A stretch of 14,444 nucleotides of DNA from Isotricha intestinalis (lineage: Eukaryota > Ciliophora > Litostomatea > Vestibuliferida > Isotrichidae): assembly GCA_023807065.1 (NCBI GenBank), contig JAJJLU010000101.1:1-14444 (forward strand), read 5' to 3'. The position numbers and the translations under genes are program-made. A model generated the notes under the pieces. It saw only the letters and a program-made list of their open reading frames with translations, made no database searches and was not told where the DNA came from. Shown here one piece after another: positions 9,069 to 14,444 of this stretch (position 1 is the first letter of the stretch; every line of letters begins with the position of its first letter).

Positions 9069-10643
9069 TTAATAAGTGAAATCAATAATATATTCAGGAC
9101 CTAATTCAAATGGTTTTTTCATAGGTAAAAACCCTTCTTGTGAAAAATCACCAGGAAAAATTCCATTAATATTTTTAATATAATCACAAATTCCCATTTG
9201 TAAATATGCTCCCATAATTAAAGAAGAACAAATAAAACCTTCTTTTTCATTCCATTTATTTTCATTTTGATAACTTTTTTTACTACTTCCACAAATTAAA
9301 GGAAATAATTTCATTTGATATTTTTTTCCTTGAGTTTGACTCATATAAATATCAATTTTATCATCTAATTCTTTTTGAATTTTATCTTTAATTTTTTGAT
9401 CATTTTCATTTATAATTAATTCTCTATAAACCATTTTTTCATAAAGTAAATTCCACATATATGCAATAAATTCATGCCAATTTCTTTCTTTACATCCATC
9501 TTTTGAAGTTGCTTCATAAACATATAAAAATCCATTTTTTTTATGTAATATTGCAACATGGTCATATTCATTTTTAGTGTAAACTCTTTGTAATTTTGCA
9601 GGACATTCTAATCCTCTAAATAATAATATATCACCTGTTTTTGATTTATATTCAAATTCATTAAATGATATATAATAATTTTTATAAAAGTTTTTATTTA
9701 ATGATATTCCAAATAAATTTATGAAATAACCACGTGAATTTAAAATTGAGTTTTGAAGAGTTATATATAATCTTTGGAGGAAATCATCATTTTTGGATAA
9801 AAGTTTTATTGTAAAATCAATGTCTTTTAATGATAATACATGGATTGTTATTTCATAATTATTAACATCTATTGATAATGATGCTGAAATTAAATTAAAA
9901 TTTAATACTAAAATTGGATGATATATATCAAATATTTCATTATATTGTAATATTTCCTTATTTGTATTTGGTTTTTGTTTATTTGATTCTTTTATATCAA
10001 TTATTGATTTATTTTGATTTAATGAATTATTTAATATTGAAAAATTTGTTATTTTTGTTTGATTATTATTTAACATTTCATGACTTTCATTGTAATTATA
10101 AATTTTTTTATTTTGTTTATTCATAATTATATCTTGATTTAATATTTTAAAATTTTGTTTAAAGTTTTTTTTTAAAGGAAAAATATATAAATTATCATTT
10201 TGAATTGATAAATGATATTCTTTAAAGGATTTAGAAATTGGTCCTTTATATAATATAGAAGTTTCAATATTAAATTTTAAATCATTGAATTCATCTCTAA
10301 ATAAAAAATCTTTATTAAATAAAATTTGTTTAAATCCATTTATATCATAATCAAACATATAATCAAAAAGATTTTTATTAGGTCTTGCACTATTAGCATG
10401 ATAAAGAATTTTAGTTCTAATTTTTTTAATTTGAATTCCATTATTACTTACTATCAAATTATTTTTTGAATCTTTTGATTTTTTTAATATACTAGTATCA
10501 TTAGTTTTTTCATTTGATACATTATTTGATGTTTCAAATACATTTTCTTTATTGTTTAACTTTGATTCTATGATTCCACTTTCCAAAAAAAATTCTTTAT
10601 TTCCTGATTCAATATCCTTATTTTCAATATTTTCATTTAACAT
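9069..10643 (-). CDS. PH-like domain plus permuted NlpC/P60-type papain-fold hydrolase
   Basis: A 524-residue protein on the reverse strand. Residues 1-75 are disordered. Residues about 128-298 resemble a pleckstrin-homology domain interrupted by an Asn-rich insert (about 160-235): first strands LYKGPISKSFKEYHLSI, later HPILVLNF, then a final helix FLQRLYITLQNSI. Residues about 325-524 fit the circularly permuted papain fold seen in YiiX/NlpC-P60-like amidases: KTGDILLFRG (335-344), DHVAIL with candidate catalytic His362, YEAT with Glu377, and FICSSLIMGAY with candidate nucleophile Cys472. The order His before Cys marks the permutation. Substrate could be an acyl or peptide amide; the PH-like part suggests membrane phosphoinositide targeting (inference). 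No signal peptide. In-frame TAA lies five codons upstream (10656-10658). It converges on the preceding gene with 165 bp between stops. Confidence 0.8.
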   Translation of the reverse strand: MLNENIENKDIESGNKEFFLESGIIESKLNNKENVFETSNNVSNEKTNDTSILKKSKDSKNNLIVSNNGIQIKKIRTKILYHANSARPNKNLFDYMFDYDINGFKQILFNKDFLFRDEFNDLKFNIETSILYKGPISKSFKEYHLSIQNDNLYIFPLKKNFKQNFKILNQDIIMNKQNKKIYNYNESHEMLNNNQTKITNFSILNNSLNQNKSIIDIKESNKQKPNTNKEILQYNEIFDIYHPILVLNFNLISASLSIDVNNYEITIHVLSLKDIDFTIKLLSKNDDFLQRLYITLQNSILNSRGYFINLFGISLNKNFYKNYYISFNEFEYKSKTGDILLFRGLECPAKLQRVYTKNEYDHVAILHKKNGFLYVYEATSKDGCKERNWHEFIAYMWNLLYEKMVYRELIINENDQKIKDKIQKELDDKIDIYMSQTQGKKYQMKLFPLICGSSKKSYQNENKWNEKEGFICSSLIMGAYLQMGICDYIKNINGIFPGDFSQEGFLPMKKPFELGPEYIIDFTY

Positions 10644-10760
10644 TATAAATATTTTTTATGAGAAATAATAATAATATTTATTTTCATTTCAAAATGAAAA
10701 ATAATTTCATAATTTAAACAAATATAAATAATAAAAATAATTAAATATTAAATAAAAAAA
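10644..10760. promoter_or_regulatory. 117-bp divergent (bidirectional) promoter region with central palindrome
   Basis: Two genes start back to back, 117 bp apart, so both promoters and leaders must fit here. Near the centre is an inverted repeat with TTTTCATTT (10681-10689) and AAATGAAAA (10692-10700) separated by CA. A further TTTCAT at 10705-10710 pairs with ATGAAA at 10694-10699. The repeat centre (about 10691) is close to the midpoint of the spacer (10702). Regulatory function is inferred from position and symmetry. Confidence 0.55.
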
Positions 10761-11708
10761 ATGAAAAACTCAATGAGAAATAAAAATCAAAACCCAAGGA
10801 AAAAAAATTCCCAATTAAAATCAGTAGGATTAGCAATAGTTTCAAAAATAGATAATATATTAGAAGATTATAAATTACAAGGTCCTTTAATTCCTAAAAA
10901 TAATGATTTATCATCAGGACAATTAAATGTTCTTCAAAAAGAAAAAGATGATTTACCAATAATAATACCTAAAAATGAAATATTAGAAGAAAAAAAACCA
11001 AAAAATGAAACAAAAAAAACAAAATCAACAAGACAGAAAAAAACATTTCAATTAACAGATGTTGGTTTAATTAAAGATAGTAAATATAAAAAAAAAGAAG
11101 AAAAAAAAAAGGATGACAAAGTAATTAAAGATATAACTAAGCAAATAAATGATATGTTAAATAATATTGATGAAGTTGATTCAGGTGATATAAATAAACA
11201 AATAAAAGAATTAAGTTTATTAGATAAACAAGGAAGTGATTTTAGAGCTTTAATGGAAGATATAGATGATTATAAAAATCAAATTCATGAAGAATTTGAT
11301 GAAATACAATATTTAATTAAATTTGCTGATAAAACTCATAAATTAATTGGAAGACATAAAAATGTTATTTCTAATATTTTTAAAGGTGCTGGTTTAAAAC
11401 CTAAAAGAAATTATGATGAATATGAAGAAGATAATGAAAATTTAAATGATAAAAATGAAGTCAAAGTTAAAAAAAAGAAAAAAGATAGTTTTGATGATTA
11501 TGATAATTATAATGAATATGATGATGAACCAAGATATGTAAATGGTTATTATTATAGAAATGCAAGGAGAGATGATGAAGATTTAAATGAAGTGTTTGAT
11601 AAAATGAAAAAGATTAATAAAATTAAAGATAATTTATCTAATATACAAGATGATTTTTTAGGTTATCATAGTAATTTAAAACATAAAATCAAAGAAATGC
11701 ATTCTTAA
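10761..11708 (+). CDS. Highly charged coiled-coil protein with a duplicated QLxxVGLxxxSK motif
   Basis: A 315-residue protein not assigned to a family. It is rich in Lys, Asp, Glu and Asn, with no signal peptide or membrane span. A short motif occurs twice after a basic stretch: QLKSVGLAIVSK (18-29) and QLTDVGLIKDSK (97-108). Residues about 110-215 are predicted helical, including DFRALMEDIDDY and IHEEFDEIQYLIKFADK, and look like coiled coil. A Lys-rich then Asp/Tyr-rich segment (about 235-275) follows, and a final helix ends the protein. The composition suits a structural or chromatin-associated role, but nothing in the sequence decides this. The start is bounded by an in-frame TAA at 10749-10751. 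It shares a divergent promoter with the hydrolase gene and may be co-regulated with it. Confidence 0.7.
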   Translation: MKNSMRNKNQNPRKKNSQLKSVGLAIVSKIDNILEDYKLQGPLIPKNNDLSSGQLNVLQKEKDDLPIIIPKNEILEEKKPKNETKKTKSTRQKKTFQLTDVGLIKDSKYKKKEEKKKDDKVIKDITKQINDMLNNIDEVDSGDINKQIKELSLLDKQGSDFRALMEDIDDYKNQIHEEFDEIQYLIKFADKTHKLIGRHKNVISNIFKGAGLKPKRNYDEYEEDNENLNDKNEVKVKKKKKDSFDDYDNYNEYDDEPRYVNGYYYRNARRDDEDLNEVFDKMKKINKIKDNLSNIQDDFLGYHSNLKHKIKEMHS

Positions 11709-12260
11709 AATTAAAATTTAGTATTGGATTATAAATAAATATTTTAACAAACTATTTTTTAAATTTTAATTCAATTTATTAACTTAAACTTTTTAAAAAG
11801 AATCAAAAAAAGATTTTAAATATAATTTTAGTATAACCATCTTTTTATAAGAATTTAAAAATATATTTGAAATCATAATCATAGTATACTTAATGTTTTT
11901 TATATTTCTTATTATATAATTTTTTAGAAAAATGGAACATAAAGAAAAAATAAAACCTTAAAAGAAATTTACATTAATGTTAAATTTATTCCTTTATTTG
12001 ATATTTTTCAATTAGTTAAAAAAAATACTTTTTTTAAATCATATATATCTTAATTGTAGTTATCAAATAAATTATAAAACAAAATAAAAATTGTTTTTAC
12101 TGTGATTTAATTATTATTTATTCTAAAAATGGAATATAAAAGGATAATTTAAGTTAAAAAATAGAAATAAATGTAAATTAAAAAGGATAAAAAGTAATAA
12201 TCCAAAAATAATAATTTTTATGATTTAATTTAAATTTAAAGCAACAAAAAACATTTTCAA
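11709..12260. other. 552-bp non-coding region before the palindromic element
   Basis: It contains the 3' flank of the coiled-coil gene and no open frame under TAA/TAG/TGA stops. I recognise no RNA gene, promoter or repeat. A reading frame from 11932 lacks TGA but has many TAA/TAG; see the rejected list. Confidence 0.5.
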
Positions 12261-12508
12261 TATCCCCAATCTCTCCTATATTAAATAAAAAAAATAATTT
12301 TTTATTTTTTAATCTATGAATTTTGAAATGACAAATACATAGATTTAAATTAAAAAATTATTTAATTTTTTTAATTATTCTATCTATTTTAAAAATTAAA
12401 AAAAAAAATAAAAATATTTTTTTAATTTAAATCTATGAATTTGTAATTTCAAAATTCATAGATTAAAAAATTAAAAATTATTTTTTTTTATTTAATTTAT
12501 TGGGGATA
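12261..12508. mobile_element. TA-bounded inverted-repeat element with telomere-repeat tips (MITE-, TBE- or IES-like)
   Basis: The ends are exact inverted repeats, TATCCCCAAT (12261-12270) and ATTGGGGATA (12499-12508); symmetry stops sharply beyond the TA on both sides. Inside, 12311-12357 and the reverse complement of 12418-12464 match at 45 of 47 positions. Each arm has its own small hairpin: AATCTATG 12311-12318 with CATAGATT 12338-12345, and AATCTATG 12430-12437 with CATAGATT 12457-12464. The central part (about 12360-12415) is AT-only filler. No coding capacity exists. TA flanks are typical of Tc1/mariner insertions and many ciliate internal eliminated sequences. Telomere-like tips recall the telomere-bearing elements of stichotrich ciliates. 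The structure is seen directly; mobility is inferred. Confidence 0.6.
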
Positions 12509-13294
12509 AATTTTAATTTGAATTCAAAATTTAATAATATTATAAATAAATGAGTAAAAATAGAAATAAGTTACATAAATTCATTTTTTTTATAATGATT
12601 TAACCACCAAAAAATTTGAAAGATGTTTTGTTAAAATAATGAAATCTATTAAAATTAAAATCAAATTCTTAAAAGTTTAACTAAGTAAATTAAAAATAAT
12701 TTTTAAACAAAAAATATTTTAGAAAAAAAACAGTAAATCAAGTTAATTAAAAAATAAATTGAAAATAATTTAAATAATAGTTATATGAATAAATCAAGGC
12801 TTATGAATATAAAAAATATAATGAAAATAAAAATAATAAAAAAGTCTTTAAAATCAAAGGAAACAATCATAAAAATATTAAAAATACTTATTATTTAAAT
12901 AATAAGTATTGTATTTAAAAATAATATCCTTTTTTAATAGTAAAAAGAATTAAAAAATTTAGGCGTATTTAATATGTCATTTGGGAATGAAATGTGTTTA
13001 TTAATTATTTTAAATTTCAAAGTATAACTAAAAGATTATATTTTTTAGTTAAATCTAATTAATTATCGACAATTATAAACTTTTTCACTGCAGAAATCTA
13101 ATTTAATTAAGAATAATGTTTATTAATGAATCTCTTCTAAAATTAGAAAAAATATTATTTATAAAAGTCATCTAAAAAGTCACATTCTTATTTTTGGTAT
13201 ACCAAAAAAAATATTTTCATAAAATATAACTGAAAAAAACTTTTATATTTTTTTAATATAAATCTATGAAAAATAATAATTATAGAAACAAAAA
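12509..13294. other. 786-bp non-coding region upstream of the surface-protein gene
   Basis: No gene is present. It holds a perfect 28-bp palindrome (12883-12910), a GGCGTATTTAA motif (12962-12972) with a 14-base match to the right subtelomere at 13007-13020, a hairpin AACTAAAA (13026-13033) with TTTTAGTT (13043-13050), and AATCTATGAA at 13261-13270. The last is a motif also found in the palindromic element and lies 24 bp before the ATG of the next gene. Confidence 0.45.
12883..12910. repeat. Perfect 28-bp AT-rich palindrome
   Basis: The two 14-base halves are exact reverse complements, beginning AATACTTATT and ending AATAAGTATT, centred on TTTAAA with no spacer. The symmetry ends exactly at these bounds. 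As DNA it could extrude a cruciform; as a protein site it would bind a dimer. It is 384 bp upstream of the surface-protein ATG. Confidence 0.6.
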
Positions 13295-14083
13295 ATGTTA
13301 AAAGAACTAATTCCTTTTTTAATAATTGGTATTGTTTTTTCGGCAGCATCAACGGCAGTAGCAATAGCCCCAGTTTCAAACACATTAGAAAAACCATTAG
13401 CAACCACAGATTTTTTTTCGGTTAAATTAACTCCAAATGGCGATCCAGTAACTTTTGTGGGTACAGATATTGACTCCAAATTAAAATTAGGAACCGCAGT
13501 ATTAGCAAATTGTGAAGCTGATGGAACAAATTGGAAATGTAAACCATCCGAAGCTCTTGAAGCTGATTCATATGATTTAGCATTAAATGCAGATGTGACA
13601 GCAATTAAAGAACTAACTGCAACAGTTACTGCTGCAACAAAAACAGTAATAATTCCAAAAATTACAGCAAGACCAAAAACATCAACAGTTAAAGGAGAAA
13701 TTGCAGCTGATACTGATATCGAAATTACTTTAACTACTAATATAGCTAATCCAACTGCTGTTGCTGGTTCTGATTTAAGTAATTATTTTAAATTAGGTAG
13801 TGTTAATTTAGGAACTTGTTCTGAAACTGGTTTAGCTGCTGATGCTACTAAAAGTACTTCAGCCACTATTAAATGTAAAACTAAAGATAAATTAGCTGTC
13901 TCTAGTACTCCTTATACTTTTGCAGTTCAAGATTCTGCTACTCAAAATGTAGTTAAAACTCAAAGTTTTGCAGTTTTTGGTGATGTTACAGTTTCTGCTG
14001 CTGATGCTGGTGGTAATGGAAATAATGGAAGTAAATTTTTGAATTTATCTCTTGTTTTCTTTATTTTCACATTTTTATTTTAA
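13295..14083 (+). CDS. Predicted GPI-anchored surface protein with two tandem domains
   Basis: A 262-residue secreted protein. The N-terminus is a signal peptide: hydrophobic PFLIIGIVFSAAS, with likely cleavage after AVA at about residue 23. Two similar beta-rich, Ig-like domains follow (about 36-125 and 127-230). Each has KLG, then Leu and a Cys, then KCK, then Leu and Tyr: Cys73/Cys82 in the first, Cys175/Cys194 in the second, so one disulphide per domain is likely. The C-terminus has a small-residue segment (AGGNGNNGS, 238-246) and a hydrophobic tail (about 249-262) with no charged residue after it, the pattern of a GPI-attachment signal. Ala, Thr and Val are far commoner than in neighbours, as in ciliate immobilisation-type surface antigens; that comparison is inference. 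The start is bounded by an in-frame TAG at 13283-13285. It is the gene nearest the right telomere. Confidence 0.82.
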   Translation: MLKELIPFLIIGIVFSAASTAVAIAPVSNTLEKPLATTDFFSVKLTPNGDPVTFVGTDIDSKLKLGTAVLANCEADGTNWKCKPSEALEADSYDLALNADVTAIKELTATVTAATKTVIIPKITARPKTSTVKGEIAADTDIEITLTTNIANPTAVAGSDLSNYFKLGSVNLGTCSETGLAADATKSTSATIKCKTKDKLAVSSTPYTFAVQDSATQNVVKTQSFAVFGDVTVSAADAGGNGNNGSKFLNLSLVFFIFTFLF

Positions 14084-14410
14084 ATGTTAAAATATTTTAT
14101 TAATCTATTTTTTTATGTTAGATGATATACATTTTTTTTCTATTTTCTAATTATTTAACAAAATATAAATAAATTAATGTTTATATTTTGAAATTTTAAA
14201 TTAGTTTTTGATGATTTATCTATTTAGTTATTGAAATACTTTTTAAAACCCAAAAGATATAAATATATATATATTAAGAAGACAATATATAATTGGTTTA
14301 TTTTTAAAGTGAAAAATTGGGCGTTTTTAAATAATTTTAAATTTCAAGACTACATTTTTTAATTTATATTTCTATAAATATTGAATATTATATATTTATC
14401 CTTATTATTC
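14084..14410. other. Right subtelomeric non-coding DNA
   Basis: It holds the 3' flank of the surface-protein gene. No gene or RNA is recognised. It contains GGCGTTTTTAA (14320-14330) and ATTTTAAATTTCAA (14334-14347), which recur in the same order and strand upstream of that gene. It does not resemble the left subtelomere and lacks a counterpart of its GC-rich hairpin. Confidence 0.5.
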
Positions 14411-14444
14411 ATTGGGGATGGGGATTGGGGATTGGGGATTGGGG
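14411..14444. repeat. Right telomere, ATTGGGG repeats with one 6-base variant
   Basis: Units are ATTGGGG, ATGGGG (14418-14423), then three ATTGGGG units, running to the last base. This is the reverse complement of the left telomere, oriented G-rich strand toward the end, so the molecule is capped at both ends. The second unit lacks one T. Confidence 0.96.

Noticed and set aside
12262..12271. ATCCCCAATC, a ten-base match to 1.4 telomere repeats, as the template of a telomerase RNA gene.
   Set aside because: The same tip recurs inverted at 12499-12508 with TA at both ends, which fits an inverted-repeat element better. The upstream sequence reads TTTTCA rather than the GUCA that precedes the template in known ciliate telomerase RNAs. 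RNA sequencing could reopen this.
11932..12316. A frame without TGA that would read as a protein if TAA/TAG meant Gln.
   Set aside because: All seven real genes use TAA or TAG as stop and CAA for Gln. In DNA this AT-rich, TGA is rare, so a stretch of about 128 codons without it is not surprising.
13188..13604. Short reverse-strand open frames overlapping the surface-protein gene and its upstream region.
   Set aside because: They are antisense shadows of the forward gene, with Leu/Ile/Phe-biased translations and no domain or start context.
13295..14083. Recent bacterial origin of the surface-protein gene, suggested by its Ala/Thr/Gly-rich composition.
   Set aside because: Codon choice is AT-ending like its neighbours, and the secretion plus GPI-tail pattern is eukaryotic; the composition is explained by protein type.
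1..14444. Bacterial, viral, CRISPR or toxin systems.
   Set aside because: No spaced direct repeats, no ribosome-binding sites, no phage or virus hallmark proteins; telomeres and gene content are eukaryotic.

Overview
The window looks like one complete, telomere-to-telomere macronuclear minichromosome of a ciliate. It opens with seven exact CCCCAAT units and closes with the complementary ATTGGGG units. Between them lies extremely AT-rich DNA with seven intronless-looking genes and short intergenic spacers. All seven reading frames end in TAA (six) or TAG (one). Gln is written CAA, so the common ciliate code in which UAA/UAG mean Gln is excluded. No in-frame or terminal TGA occurs, so the meaning of UGA cannot be read here. 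A CCCCAAT telomere with UAA/UAG stops and extreme AT bias would fit a litostome ciliate such as a rumen trichostome. That lineage call is inference from memory, not proof.

Layout. 1-49 left telomere. 50-751 subtelomeric non-coding DNA with one striking GC-rich nested hairpin (160-232). Four forward genes follow: an EF-hand protein (752-2620), a zinc-ribbon array fused to a protein kinase (3318-5708), a basic scaffold-like protein with a conserved C-terminal domain (5891-7384), and an FCP/SCP-fold protein that has lost its catalytic residues (7527-8903). A reverse gene, PH-like plus permuted papain-fold hydrolase (9069-10643), converges on the fourth. It shares a 117-bp divergent promoter with a forward charged coiled-coil protein (10761-11708). 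A 1.6-kb non-coding stretch follows; it contains a 248-bp TA-bounded inverted-repeat element whose tips are single telomere repeats. The last gene (13295-14083) is a small predicted GPI-anchored surface protein with two tandem domains, about 330 bp from the right telomere.

No operon logic or shared pathway is evident. Several genes point to signalling (Ca2+-binding protein, kinase, pseudophosphatase-like protein, membrane-lipid or peptide hydrolase with a PH-like module). The subtelomeric antigen-like gene matches a placement common in protists.

Most interesting signals: (1) the telomere-tipped, TA-flanked palindromic element at 12261-12508, analogous in design to telomere-bearing elements or an unexcised internal eliminated sequence; (2) the GC-rich hairpin ending in a T-run beside the left telomere, a candidate ncRNA or chromosome-end element; (3) an FCP-type phosphatase with three of its four signature motifs altered; (4) a 5'-to-3' switch from A-ending to T-ending synonymous codons within several genes; (5) a symmetrical ATGAAA palindrome centred in the divergent promoter.
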